The translations under genes and the position numbers were made by a program. The notes under the pieces are model-generated. The model had not been told where the DNA came from. It ran no database searches and saw only the letters and a list, made by a program, of their open reading frames with translations. A DNA stretch of 49,081 nucleotides. Origin: Candidatus Heimdallarchaeota archaeon (lineage in GTDB: Archaea > Asgardarchaeota > Heimdallarchaeia > Heimdallarchaeales > Heimdallarchaeaceae). The stretch lies in contig JAHLWR010000025.1 in NCBI GenBank assembly GCA_019057815.1, forward strand, positions 1 to 49,081, in the 5' to 3' direction. Below are positions 6,714 to 15,408 of this stretch, in pieces (position 1 is the stretch's first letter; every line of letters starts with the position of its first letter).

Positions 6714-9008
6714 ATGTTAAAAAGTGGTAAAAGAGTTTCTTTTGATCAGATAAAGAATGGAATAATTTCTACAGAAAAGCTAATATTTTCTCAGTCTAGT
6801 GATCAAAAAAAAGGTAAAGGACGCTTTTATACACCTGATTTTGTGGTAGATTATATTATTGATAAAACCATACTTTATTCACTAAATAGCAAGTTAAGCA
6901 AAATATTAGGTCTAAAAGAACTAACAAACTTTAAGGAAGCTTTAAAGCAGAGAAATGTTCATATCGCTTCATTGCTATATCATCAGATACTGCCTCAGTT
7001 CACAATTTGCGACATTGCGATGGGTTGGGGTATTTTTCTTTTACGCTCATTTGACTTTTTGTTTGATATTTATTTAACATGTAGTAATATACTAAAAAGT
7101 GAAAATCACGGGAATTTTTCATCATTGGATGACGAAACTATAAAAGAAAAAATAATTTTTTGTATTATTAGAAACAATCTTTATGGTTTAGATATTTCTT
7201 CCGAATCAATTTATTTAGCTAAACTAAAACTGTATGAACGCGCTTTCAAGAACATTAATAGTGAAACTCTAACGTTGATAACACCCAACTTTATTGTAGG
7301 TAATAGTCTTTTAGGGTACGATTTTATTCAAGAAAATCACATTGGAGTTAAAAACATAGATAAAGAATGGGAAAAAAAAGTCTTCTCCATTGTATCACAA
7401 AAAGATATAATTTTTGTAAAAAAATGGCTAATAAAACAACCTTTTATTCATTGGTTTAAACAATTTTCGAGGGTTCACACTTGTGGTGGTTTTGATGTAA
7501 TTGTTGGTAATCCACCATATATAAATGTAAAAAAACTGAATCTGGGTGAACGAAGAGTCTACAAAAGTATCTATTCAACTTATAATCCAAATGGAGACAT
7601 TTCAAATATCTTCTGGGAAAGAGCGTTGAATCTGTGTAGGAAGGGAGGTTTGATTTCATTTATTACTCCGAGATATTGGCTTGAAGGAACTGATAGCGAT
7701 TCCCTAAGACAGTTTTTGTTATCCAATTCTACTATTAGAGAAATTATAGATTTTCGGAGTAATAGAACGGTTTTTTATCAAAGAGAAAGACGTTTAGGAG
7801 TAGATACAGCTATTGTTTCAATTGAGAAAAAACTCCCGGTTCAAACATTAGTTGATGTCTACTTCCTCAATAAAATAGGGACTATATCCCATATCAATAA
7901 GGCTAATTTTTCTAATATAGAGATAAAGCAAGCTGAACTCACGGATAAAAGATGGATTTTTGAAAAGACCCCCATAATTGATTATATGGAAGATCATTCT
8001 TACTACTATCTCGGTGATGATAAGAAATCACAATCATTTACAGGCATTTGTAGTATCGGTAAAGGGTGCTCAACAGGTAACAACAGCATATTTTGTCTAA
8101 AAAAATTATCCAAATCAATCTATGAAGGGTATAATGGTATCCAAATCAACTTACCTGATTCTGAAGTCGATGGTTTACGGTTGTTGATAAAGAATAGAGA
8201 TATACAACAATTTTTCTGGAACAAAAGTGATCAGTATTGGATTTTTTTAAAGGGAAAAAATATAGAAGATTATCCAATATTATTTAATTATTTGAAAAAA
8301 CACAAATCCCGTTTAGAGCGTTCAAAAGCAAAATATAAATTAAAAGATTTTTATGATTACGCTGCCTACCGCTCTCTTTCTTTAATAAATCGTGTGCCTA
8401 AAATAATCTGCCCCTACCAAAATGAAAGAAACAAATTTGCTTTAGTTGATGAAAACTCTCCTTCAACAATAAATGAAACAGATGTTATTACACTAGCGAT
8501 TAAGGATGAATTCATCGAAAAAATAAACTGGTATTATCTCCTTGCTGTTCTTAATTCTACTATGATTCAATATTACACCCAAATAGTGAACAAGAAAATC
8601 TACACTCTATATGATTTCCGTACAAATCAAATTGCCCGAATTCCGATTCCAAACCTACTAAATCAAGAAAATTTCCGGAAAATAGTAAAAACAGTGATTA
8701 ACTTAAGGTTAATCCCAAATGGAGGTTTAAGTCGAGATATTCAAAACCTACAAAAGTCTCTTATCATCACGCTAGACAATCTAGTTTTTGAGACATATTT
8801 TAGAGATAAAATATCATCAAATTTTAATGAAGTGATTGAAGAGGAAATCCTGTTTTTACTAGAAGAAGATGTTGTTGACAGAAATATAAAAAGAAGTTAC
8901 AAAAAGTATCTAGATTTAGTCAACAAAAAGCCAGTAAGCACGCAAATTCATAAAATTCTCTCTTTTCCTGAAGTAATTGAAGTAAAAAAGTATCTGGATT
9001 ATTGTTAG
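6714..9008 (+). CDS. Adenine-specific DNA methylase (Eco57I/TaqI-like)
   Basis: DNA N6-adenine methyltransferase, 764 residues. The entry motif FYTPDFVVDYI is at about residues 38-48, SAM-binding motif I is degenerate (CDIAMGWGIFLL, about 99-110, with M where a proline/glycine context is usual), and catalytic motif IV NPPY is at 266-269. Residues ~440-690 resemble a TaqI-like specificity domain (for example IKNRDIQQF, PKIICPYQNERNKFALVDEN, LNSTMIQYYTQIV, LYDFRTNQIARIPIP). No PD-(D/E)XK or other nuclease domain precedes the FYTP motif and no restriction gene is adjacent, so this looks like an orphan methylase or the remaining half of a restriction system. The stop overlaps the convergent CRM gene by 4 bases. 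Confidence 0.85.
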   Translation: MLKSGKRVSFDQIKNGIISTEKLIFSQSSDQKKGKGRFYTPDFVVDYIIDKTILYSLNSKLSKILGLKELTNFKEALKQRNVHIASLLYHQILPQFTICDIAMGWGIFLLRSFDFLFDIYLTCSNILKSENHGNFSSLDDETIKEKIIFCIIRNNLYGLDISSESIYLAKLKLYERAFKNINSETLTLITPNFIVGNSLLGYDFIQENHIGVKNIDKEWEKKVFSIVSQKDIIFVKKWLIKQPFIHWFKQFSRVHTCGGFDVIVGNPPYINVKKLNLGERRVYKSIYSTYNPNGDISNIFWERALNLCRKGGLISFITPRYWLEGTDSDSLRQFLLSNSTIREIIDFRSNRTVFYQRERRLGVDTAIVSIEKKLPVQTLVDVYFLNKIGTISHINKANFSNIEIKQAELTDKRWIFEKTPIIDYMEDHSYYYLGDDKKSQSFTGICSIGKGCSTGNNSIFCLKKLSKSIYEGYNGIQINLPDSEVDGLRLLIKNRDIQQFFWNKSDQYWIFLKGKNIEDYPILFNYLKKHKSRLERSKAKYKLKDFYDYAAYRSLSLINRVPKIICPYQNERNKFALVDENSPSTINETDVITLAIKDEFIEKINWYYLLAVLNSTMIQYYTQIVNKKIYTLYDFRTNQIARIPIPNLLNQENFRKIVKTVINLRLIPNGGLSRDIQNLQKSLIITLDNLVFETYFRDKISSNFNEVIEEEILFLLEEDVVDRNIKRSYKKYLDLVNKKPVSTQIHKILSFPEVIEVKKYLDYC

Positions 9009-9253
9009 TTCTTTATTTGTAAAATAATTGTTTTTCCTCTGAGTTCTATGATATTGCTATTAGTTAATTTTACTATATTTTGAGCAATTGCTTCAACTGA
9101 TTCTTTGGGTATTACATGTAGACATTTTATTTTAATAGTTTTGTCTATTTTTAGTAAAGATTTGATTTCCTTTATGATGTTCTCTGTTATCCCTTTTTTG
9201 CCAATTCTAATTTTTGGGGATCCATGTCGTACTTTATTGATTAATTCTTTCAC
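9005..9253 (-). CDS. CRM-domain (YhbY-like) RNA-binding protein
   Basis: A compact 82-residue CRM/YhbY protein with the GxxG loop GKKG at residues 18-21, followed by the ITENIIKEIKSLLK helix and the final strand ELRGKTIILQIKN. The family binds structured RNA, often in ribosome maturation. It overlaps the upstream Rpp21 gene by 20 bases, implying translational coupling and suggesting a shared role in RNA processing. Normal length for the archaeal members. Confidence 0.92.
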   Translation of the reverse strand: MKELINKVRHGSPKIRIGKKGITENIIKEIKSLLKIDKTIKIKCLHVIPKESVEAIAQNIVKLTNSNIIELRGKTIILQIKN

Positions 9254-9605
9254 TGTTACCCTCCTTATTGTGGTATGGAATTCTTGAATATTGGTTACAA
9301 TGGAAACATTTGATAACTAATCTTTTGTTAGATGAGGAAAGCCTAACTCTACAGTTTATCCCTGGGTAGAGAAAAGATTTACAATGTTTACAAAAACGCT
9401 TTTTCCATTGGGGGGGGAACCTTGCCCTTGTTTTCATCTGAATTTTTTTTGCTTGATTAGCATAGTTTTGAGCGAGATTAATATCTGATTTAATGATTTT
9501 ATCTGCTTTTTCTAATAGTTGAATAACTTGATGTTCAACGTCCCTTTCCGATAACGTTAAAGTTCTATTTCTATGAAAACGTTTTCTTTTTGTATTTTTT
9601 GGCAT
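9234..9605 (-). CDS. rnp4: RNase P protein subunit 4 (Rpp21)
   Basis: Rpp21-type subunit of archaeal RNase P, which trims tRNA 5' leaders. The 123-residue protein has a helical N-terminus (QVIQLLEKADKIIKSDINLAQNYANQAKKI), the KTRARFPPQWKKRFCKHC segment and a zinc site formed by C72, C75, C100 and C103 (CKHC ... CFHC). The N-terminus is strongly basic. It overlaps the CRM gene downstream and follows the unknown 353-residue gene, all leftward. The other RNase P proteins are not in the window. Confidence 0.93.
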   Translation of the reverse strand: MPKNTKRKRFHRNRTLTLSERDVEHQVIQLLEKADKIIKSDINLAQNYANQAKKIQMKTRARFPPQWKKRFCKHCKSFLYPGINCRVRLSSSNKRLVIKCFHCNQYSRIPYHNKEGNSERINQ

Positions 9606-9719
9606 TCTTTTCTTCCTTGATACGGATAAAATGTTGACCTTATCAACATTCCTTCCTTGCAGAACCTTACTCTTGTAATCTTTTAAATAACAATTGGTTC
9701 CTTTTGGTATTTTTTATGT

Positions 9720-10781
9720 CTACTTTGGGGCTGAAGGTATAGTTTTTACAAGCTGTTTCACTTCATCATCTGTAACTTCTTTACCAAAAAAAGACAGGGC
9801 TGGTGAAATCTTCTCTTTTTCGCTTCTCTTCTCTGTTTTTTTAATTTCTAGTGCATTTTTTTCTACTTGTAGTGGAGTAATGACTTTTTGAATCAAATCC
9901 TTATGTGTTTGAGTTTTACTTGATTGTGTTGTTTCAGTTACTTGTAAAACTTCACTGTTTCTGTCTTGAGGTAAAATGTGCTGAAAGTTAACATTAGGAA
10001 TAAGAACTTCTAAATTTAAAACATTGTTCCATAAAATAGCAGTTTGAGTTGTTTTAGTTAAACCTATAGAATGGAGAATTTTATCGTTTTTTATGTCATG
10101 ATACGAATGGAAATTCAAAACACCGGAAATTTTGTGCTGATATTCTTTAGAGAATAAGGCTAGTTTTTCAATGAAATCTTTGCATCCTTCGATGGATAAA
10201 GCGTTAAACGAAATCACGATTCCAAATTGTGTTTTCTTTTTTTTTCTTGCTTTTCTATTTAAGAAACGTGTACTGAGGTGAATTGAACATGAAGGATAAG
10301 TCAAAACTTTCTTAACATATCCTGTAAAATGATTGGAATCATACTTTGAAATCTTTAAAGATAGAAATGTCCAGTATTCTTTCTTGATTTCAACAATTTT
10401 TGGATCTTTAGTTCGTTTGATTTTTGAAGAGAGAAAACTTTGAATTTGCTCTGTTGTTTTCCTGTGATTCAAAGGAGACATAATTAAACGTGAATCAAAA
10501 GGACCAAGTTTTTTCATTCGATTCATTAATGTGGAAACTTTTACTATAAGCTCTCCAATGTCTTTAGCACTGATGAGGAGAAAAAGATTGACTGAATATT
10601 GAGTAATTTTTATAGTGTATGGATAGCCAAACGAATCGATATAGTTAAACAATTTATTTGAGAATTTAGAAAAAGAGCTATTTTCATCCTTTAGAAGCGT
10701 GAAACCTACTATTCCGATTGATTGATTAGTAGACTCCAAAATAATCATGTCTTCTAAATCGTGAATTTGGAGATTAGACAT
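9720..10781 (-). CDS. Conserved-looking protein of unknown function, ftsZ-linked
   Basis: A 353-residue protein I do not recognise. Residues ~10-120 alternate strands and helices (IILESTNQSIGIVGFTLL, YPYTIKITQYSVNLFLLISA, KDIGELIVKVSTLMNRM); residues ~140-270 look like a second alpha/beta domain (YWTFLSLKISKYDSN, TQFGIVISFNALSIEGCKDF, NLEVLIPNVNF). The last ~80 residues are charged and disordered-looking, with a conserved-looking end KEVTDDEVKQLVKTIP. No membrane segment. It follows ftsZ by 62 bases on the same strand, so a role with the FtsZ filament is possible but unproven. Confidence 0.6.
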   Translation of the reverse strand: MSNLQIHDLEDMIILESTNQSIGIVGFTLLKDENSSFSKFSNKLFNYIDSFGYPYTIKITQYSVNLFLLISAKDIGELIVKVSTLMNRMKKLGPFDSRLIMSPLNHRKTTEQIQSFLSSKIKRTKDPKIVEIKKEYWTFLSLKISKYDSNHFTGYVKKVLTYPSCSIHLSTRFLNRKARKKKKTQFGIVISFNALSIEGCKDFIEKLALFSKEYQHKISGVLNFHSYHDIKNDKILHSIGLTKTTQTAILWNNVLNLEVLIPNVNFQHILPQDRNSEVLQVTETTQSSKTQTHKDLIQKVITPLQVEKNALEIKKTEKRSEKEKISPALSFFGKEVTDDEVKQLVKTIPSAPK

Positions 10782-10843
10782 AGTGGTCTAATATGATAAT
10801 TGAACTAAAGAATAAAAAGACCACAAAAAGAAAAAATGGAAAC

Positions 10844-12031
10844 TTATTCTGTCCATAAAGCATCTATTGTCATTTCTTCAGATTTGAAGAGGTAAGGAGA
10901 TCTAACTTCCGCAATTACCACAGTAACAGATACTTCATCATCAGGCATGGTTTCATCTATATTACAACCCCAAACAAATTCAGCTTTAGGATGAATTTGG
11001 TCTGTAATCATGGTTGTGATAGCGTCAACTTCTGTCATAGCTATGTTTCTGTTAGCTTTTATGTTGACTAGAGCTCCAGTAGAAGTAGAAATATCCACAT
11101 CGATAAGAGGGTTAGATAACGCATCTGTAATAGCTTGTATAGCTCTTTTTTCACCCTTGCCATTTCCAACTCCAATAACAGCTGGACCGCTACGACGAAG
11201 AATCTTCTTTGTGTCTGCGAAATCTACATTTACACGTGCAGGAAGAACAACAAGTTCAGTTAACCCAATAACTGCATTAATTAGAACATCATCTGCAATT
11301 TTGAACGCGTCCCACAAAGGAAGTTCAGGGTCATACATTAGTAACATTTCATTTGAGACAACAATAATGGTATTTGAGTGTTCATTCAATTCTTCAAGTC
11401 CTCGGGAAGCAGTTTCCATTTTTGCTTTTCCTTCTGAAGCAAAAGGTAATATACAAACAGAGACAACTAAACATCCCTCTTCTTGTGCAATTTTAGCAAC
11501 GAAAGGTGCGCCACCCGTACCCGTACCCTTCCCTAAACCACATGCAATAAAAACTAAATCGTTACCTCGAACGAGATCACGGATATCGTCTTCGTTCTCT
11601 TCTGCTGCCGCTCGACCTATATTAGGGTCGTTTCCAGCTCCAGTTCCATTTGTTAGTTCCCGACCAATAAGAAGTTTTTTAGTAGCTTTAACACTTAGTA
11701 GATGACGTGCATCGGTATTGATAGCAACAGTGGTGGCCCCTACAATTCCTCCACGCATCATAATGTTATTAATAGCATTGGAACCGGCACCTCCAATACC
11801 CATAGCAAGGATACGGTTATTCCGAAGCACTCGTTGAATAAAGGAATTAGCTTCTTGACTGTCAAATTTGTCAGAATTAGTATCCCTTTTTTGAAGAAAT
11901 TGTTCCAGTTCTTTGTCTGCATTAGAACTCTTGAAGGTATCAGGGGGACTGTTTGAATCATAATTGTCTTTGTAAGATTCTTGATATTTATATTGATTGT
12001 TTTCATTATGCTGTTGAGTCATACCACTCAA
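10844..12031 (-). CDS. ftsZ: Cell-division GTPase FtsZ
   Basis: Tubulin-superfamily GTPase FtsZ, 395 residues. The nucleotide pocket is shown by MGIGGAGSNAINNI (about 77-90), INTDARHLL (about 104-112) and the tubulin signature GLGKGTGTGGAP (165-176). The T7 catalytic loop is VNVDFADTKKIL (about 267-278). A polar, low-complexity N-terminal extension of ~70 residues rich in N, Q, S and D precedes the domain, longer than in most bacteria. The C-terminal domain is present (GALVNIKANRNIAMTEVDAI, VSVTVVIAEV), but no long linker or conserved tail peptide follows. An in-frame ATG three codons in is an alternative start. It heads a leftward group with the unknown gene, Rpp21 and the CRM protein. Confidence 0.96.
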   Translation of the reverse strand: MSGMTQQHNENNQYKYQESYKDNYDSNSPPDTFKSSNADKELEQFLQKRDTNSDKFDSQEANSFIQRVLRNNRILAMGIGGAGSNAINNIMMRGGIVGATTVAINTDARHLLSVKATKKLLIGRELTNGTGAGNDPNIGRAAAEENEDDIRDLVRGNDLVFIACGLGKGTGTGGAPFVAKIAQEEGCLVVSVCILPFASEGKAKMETASRGLEELNEHSNTIIVVSNEMLLMYDPELPLWDAFKIADDVLINAVIGLTELVVLPARVNVDFADTKKILRRSGPAVIGVGNGKGEKRAIQAITDALSNPLIDVDISTSTGALVNIKANRNIAMTEVDAITTMITDQIHPKAEFVWGCNIDETMPDDEVSVTVVIAEVRSPYLFKSEEMTIDALWTE

Positions 12032-12181
12032 AGGAAATACTATATGATGAATAACAAAGCAAATATTATAGAGAAAATCTCTGTGTATTACGTAAGTCTA
12101 CAGATTGGAACCTAACCTCTGTTAGACATAAATAATGAATTTTTTAATCAAATTTTGAAAAGAAAGGTGAAGTAAGGTTGG

Positions 12182-12279
12182 TGCACGCGCCGGGATTTGA
12201 ACCCGGGTTCCAGCCGTGGCAGGGTTACTCGTGTTTTTTAAATGAACACTCTGAGTCATGCCAGCTAGACTACGCGAGC
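12182..12279 (-). tRNA. tRNA-Gly (GCC) with non-canonical intron
   Basis: The cloverleaf closes only if about 26 bases near 12225-12250 are removed from inside the anticodon stem, between positions 29 and 30. After that the stem CAGCC/GGCTG surrounds loop CTGCCAC (anticodon GCC), D-stem is GTC/GAC, and T-arm is CCGGG-TTCAAAT-CCCGG. The acceptor GCTCGCG/CGCGTGC has a T-T mismatch at pair 3-70. CCA is encoded (12179-12181). Removal requires the splicing endonuclease to accept a non-37/38 site. Confidence 0.85.
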
Positions 12280-12310
12280 TTTATTATACACTGTTTCATG
12301 GTTGTTTTGG

Positions 12311-12382
12311 TGCGCCAACCGGGAATTGAACCCGGGTCGTCGACTTGGAAGGCCGAAGTCATAGCCACTAGACTATTAGCGC
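12311..12382 (-). tRNA. tRNA-Gly (TCC), no intron
   Basis: Intact cloverleaf: acceptor GCGCTAA/TTGGCGC (one T-G pair), D-stem GTC/GAC, anticodon stem TCGGC/GTCGA around CTTCCAA (anticodon TCC), T-arm CCGGG-TTCAATT-CCCGG. Discriminator A at 12311 and CCA encoded at 12308-12310. It lies 31 bases upstream of tRNA-Gly(GCC) on the same strand, so the pair is probably one transcript. Confidence 0.95.
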
Positions 12383-12505
12383 AAACTCGGCTATTCTTCA
12401 TGATTTAATTCCTGTTTTTAATTTTTCCGTTCTTCACTTAAAAATTAGTTGAAAGAATCTATTTTTATCTGAAATATGAAATGTATCAAAAAATAAACGG
12501 ATAAT

Positions 12506-12637
12506 ATGATGATTGATATGTTTTTGAAGAAAGCTATTTTTAGACATCTTACTGAAACAAGGCTGTTTTTTAGTGATTTAACCGAGGACACGACCTTAAC
12601 AAATTTATCTCATTCTGGAGTTATAAAACCAGATTAA
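12506..12637 (+). CDS. Small ORF, unknown (43 aa)
   Basis: ATG-ATG start, 43 residues (MMIDMFLKKAIFRHLTETRL, then FFSDLTEDTTLTNLSHSG). Predicted mostly helical, no membrane segment. Not recognised. It may be the start of a broken gene, since further small frames follow within 150 bases. Confidence 0.25.
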   Translation: MMIDMFLKKAIFRHLTETRLFFSDLTEDTTLTNLSHSGVIKPD

Positions 12638-12783
12638 TAGATCCTTTAAGATTCTAGTAAAGGATGGCTGTTCTTTAGATCAAGTGTTCCTTCACATGAT
12701 TTGATTAATAGAATTTTATGTTAGAGGGATTGTAAAAAAATGAAAAGAGTCCACTTCCTTATTAATCGTCAGACTTCAGTACT

Positions 12784-12954
12784 ATGCCTGAAATTCTCAT
12801 TTTTTATGATAATGATGCAAATAAAATAGTCGTCTATCTTGAAATTGTTACTTCAGATTTGTCGGAAGAAAGAATTGATGTTTTTAACAGATCTACCACA
12901 AAAAGCGAGCTCCTACCTGAATACTTGAACATAGCTTACACTATATCGGGTTGA
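12784..12954 (+). CDS. Small ORF, unknown (56 aa)
   Basis: ATG start, 56 residues: MPEILIFYDNDANKIVVYLE, then IVTSDLSEERIDVFNRSTTK and a short C-terminal piece. It reads like a small alpha/beta protein or an N-terminal fragment of one. No clear ribosome-binding site. Not recognised. Confidence 0.35.
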   Translation: MPEILIFYDNDANKIVVYLEIVTSDLSEERIDVFNRSTTKSELLPEYLNIAYTISG

Positions 12955-13058
12955 TAAGTATTTACTATTAGTTGCTAGAGAAAGTTCCTCCTAAGATTGA
13001 GTATATTATATAAGGGAGAAGATACGATAAAATAGTAATAGGGAAAAGAGGTAAGAGA

Positions 13059-14309
13059 TTATTTTCCCCATCTTTCAAGTGCTTTTGCCAACTCTTGATG
13101 GTCTTTAGCATATTCATCTAGCGATATCCCTTTCAAAGTTGCATCTAGAGCTTGACGCATACCCATCGCACCTTTCCGAGTTCCATCAGGATGTCCGTGT
13201 ATCCCGCCACCAGCTTGTATAATCACATTATTCCCACCATACTTTACTAGGTTAGGTATCTTAGCTGGATATAATCCACCAGAAGCAACTGGAAAGGTAG
13301 TTTTGAGTTCATACATTGGTTCGATTAAAGCTTGCTTAAGTTGAAGTTCAAGTTCGAGATCAGTATCCATTTTCCCTTGTCCATAGGATCCTATATGTAA
13401 TTGATCTCCACCTAACATTCTTACTATCTTAGCTACAGGAAGCATGGAAATTCCGTGTTTTTGATTACGTGTGAAAGCTGCGTGCATTGTCCGATGAACA
13501 TGGATTGGGACTTTAACGCTAGGGTCACGAGCCATTTGAGCAAGTTCTTGATATCCGGTTAAAATTACATCAATCATTAAACATTTTGCACCATTATCTA
13601 AAGCTGTTTCAATACGTTTCCACATTACATCATGAGTCGCAGTAACATTAACTGCATGTATTACAGTTCTACTTGTTTCCTCTTTTACTTGATCTAGCCT
13701 CTCTAATACTTGGATAACTCTGTCTTCAAGAGGACAAAAGTGTTGATCACTCAAATTCTCATCATCTTTAATAAAATCGACTCCACCTACAGCAGCTTCA
13801 TACGCAACATCTGCCCATTCTTGTGCTGTTAAGCCCATTTTTGGTTTAACAATTGTCCCAATATGTGGCCTATTTGGAAATTCTCCTTTGTCTGTTCCTA
13901 TAATCTTTCTAACTCCTTCAATGCCAAATTTTGGTCCAGGAAAACTTTCAGTAATACTTCGAGGAAACTCAACATCTAACCAACGAATATTTCGTAGAGC
14001 TCCTAAACCAAATAAGTTTCCAGCTACCATGGAAAGGATACTAGTTATCCCTGCTTCTAAGTCAAAGGTTTCTGTTTGAAAACCGATAGTGACTTCACCG
14101 CTTTGGTAATCCTCATGATTATCAAAAACCTGTTTGTCTAATACTTCAGCTCTAAGTCGAGCTATATGTGGTTTGCCGACAGTTGTTGTTAAATCTGTCC
14201 ATGTGCCTACTGATTCTTCGTCACATATCTCTTCTGCGGCTTTTTCAACACTTTTCACGTGTTCAACATAATATTTTGCAATTAATAATTCTTTAAATTC
14301 TTCATTCAT
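13059..14309 (-). CDS. rbcL: RuBisCO large subunit, archaeal form III
   Basis: Ribulose-1,5-bisphosphate carboxylase of the archaeal type, 416 residues. Active-site motifs are intact: KPKMGL at 155-160, carbamylated-lysine motif GGVDFIKDDE at 175-184 (K181, D183, E184), loop-6 region LHIGSYGQGKMD with its lysine, VHRTMHAAFTR, ASGGLYPAKIP and the phosphate loop QAGGGIHGHPDG. So it should be a true carboxylase rather than a RuBisCO-like protein. It starts 3 bases after the stop of ribose-1,5-bisphosphate isomerase, which makes its substrate. The pairing is the hallmark of the archaeal AMP/nucleoside salvage route to 3-phosphoglycerate. AMP phosphorylase is not in the window. Confidence 0.96.
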   Translation of the reverse strand: MNEEFKELLIAKYYVEHVKSVEKAAEEICDEESVGTWTDLTTTVGKPHIARLRAEVLDKQVFDNHEDYQSGEVTIGFQTETFDLEAGITSILSMVAGNLFGLGALRNIRWLDVEFPRSITESFPGPKFGIEGVRKIIGTDKGEFPNRPHIGTIVKPKMGLTAQEWADVAYEAAVGGVDFIKDDENLSDQHFCPLEDRVIQVLERLDQVKEETSRTVIHAVNVTATHDVMWKRIETALDNGAKCLMIDVILTGYQELAQMARDPSVKVPIHVHRTMHAAFTRNQKHGISMLPVAKIVRMLGGDQLHIGSYGQGKMDTDLELELQLKQALIEPMYELKTTFPVASGGLYPAKIPNLVKYGGNNVIIQAGGGIHGHPDGTRKGAMGMRQALDATLKGISLDEYAKDHQELAKALERWGK

Positions 14310-14312
14310 AAT

Positions 14313-15272
14313 TTAAGCACCTTGATTAATAATGTCCATCCCTATTTCTTCGTGAATCATAAATGGATATTTTTCTTGTATTATGAAGTAAATAAAAGAT
14401 GGTGCAAAAACTCCACCTTCTGAAATGATTCCATCAATTAAATCGTGGGATACGGTCTCAAAAGCTGGATTAAGAAATTTCAATCCTTCAGGAGGATTTT
14501 CCCAAATTTCTGAAGAATCTCTCATCTCTATTTCTGTTAACTTTCCTATACTTGTTTCAGGATCATATTTAAGTAAGTTAATAGCGGAATAGAATGGAAT
14601 ATCCATCTCTTTCGCTGCTAGCGCCAAAAGTCTAGTTCCAATTTTGTTTATAACTGTTCCTTGACTAGTTATAGCGTCAGCTCCTGTAATAATTATATCA
14701 ATATTGTAACTGTTTATTACCCAACGCATGGCACTGTCAACTACTTGAGTTGTTGGAACTCCTGCTAAAACTAGTTCTTTTGCAGTGATTCGTCCTTGAT
14801 AAAGTGGTCTTGTTTCAGTGCAAAAGACATTGATTTTTTTTCCTTGTTTATGCGCTTCAAGTATGATTCCAGTTGACAAAGAGGAATGACAATGCGTCAT
14901 TATTGTGCTACCATCTTTTATTCGATGAGCTCCATACGAAATGACTTTCTTTTTTGATTCTTTAAGTAATAAAACATAATCTTTTGAAAATGATACAATA
15001 AGTTCTCGTGCATCCTGCAAAGAAGAAGCTTTTTTGCGAAGATTATACAAAATAAACCTTAATCCATTTCTAAGAGCAGGCTCAGTTGCGCGAGCAGCTG
15101 ATAAAGCTTCTCTAGCTTTTTCTAATTTCACAAACAGCTCTTCTAATGAAGCACAATCAATGTGTTCTCCCAATAATGAAAAAGCGTTTACCCCTTCAAT
15201 AGCTATGTTGGTCGCACCTTGTATTCGAAGAGCTTGGATATCCTCAACAACCTTTAAGAAAGCTGAATTCAA
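14313..15272 (-). CDS. Ribose-1,5-bisphosphate isomerase
   Basis: Converts ribose-1,5-bisphosphate to ribulose-1,5-bisphosphate, the RuBisCO substrate. The protein (319 residues) belongs to the eIF2B-alpha-like isomerases. Catalytic cysteine is in MTHCHSS (C128) and catalytic aspartate in ITGADAI (D199), with TETRPLYQGRITAKEL and NKIGTRLLALAAKEMDIPFY also typical. The start is a TTG preceded by GGTGA about 7 bases upstream, an acceptable ribosome-binding site. Stop and the RuBisCO start are 3 bases apart, so the two genes are clearly one operon. Because eIF2B-like proteins can be mistaken for each other, the RuBisCO neighbour is the deciding evidence. Confidence 0.93.
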   Translation of the reverse strand: MNSAFLKVVEDIQALRIQGATNIAIEGVNAFSLLGEHIDCASLEELFVKLEKAREALSAARATEPALRNGLRFILYNLRKKASSLQDARELIVSFSKDYVLLLKESKKKVISYGAHRIKDGSTIMTHCHSSLSTGIILEAHKQGKKINVFCTETRPLYQGRITAKELVLAGVPTTQVVDSAMRWVINSYNIDIIITGADAITSQGTVINKIGTRLLALAAKEMDIPFYSAINLLKYDPETSIGKLTEIEMRDSSEIWENPPEGLKFLNPAFETVSHDLIDGIISEGGVFAPSFIYFIIQEKYPFMIHEEIGMDIINQGA

Positions 15273-15408
15273 TTTATGTCACCTAATAAGAGTAAACAAC
15301 ATTATTTTAAACACATAATAAAAAATTGTGGTATGACAGAAAAAGAGAGAACGAAAAGAAAAATTTAAGAAAAGAAGGATAGAACAGAGTATAGAAGTCA
15401 ATATAAAA

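Larger units (their letters stand above)
12383..13058. other. Long intergenic region with two small ORFs
   Basis: Between tRNA-Gly and the RuBisCO stop there is no full gene in 675 bases. Two short rightward frames stand out, at 12506-12637 (43 residues) and 12784-12954 (56 residues, listed separately). Both have normal-looking amino-acid composition and could be small genes or fragments of a decayed one. The remainder shows nothing I can support. Confidence 0.5.
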
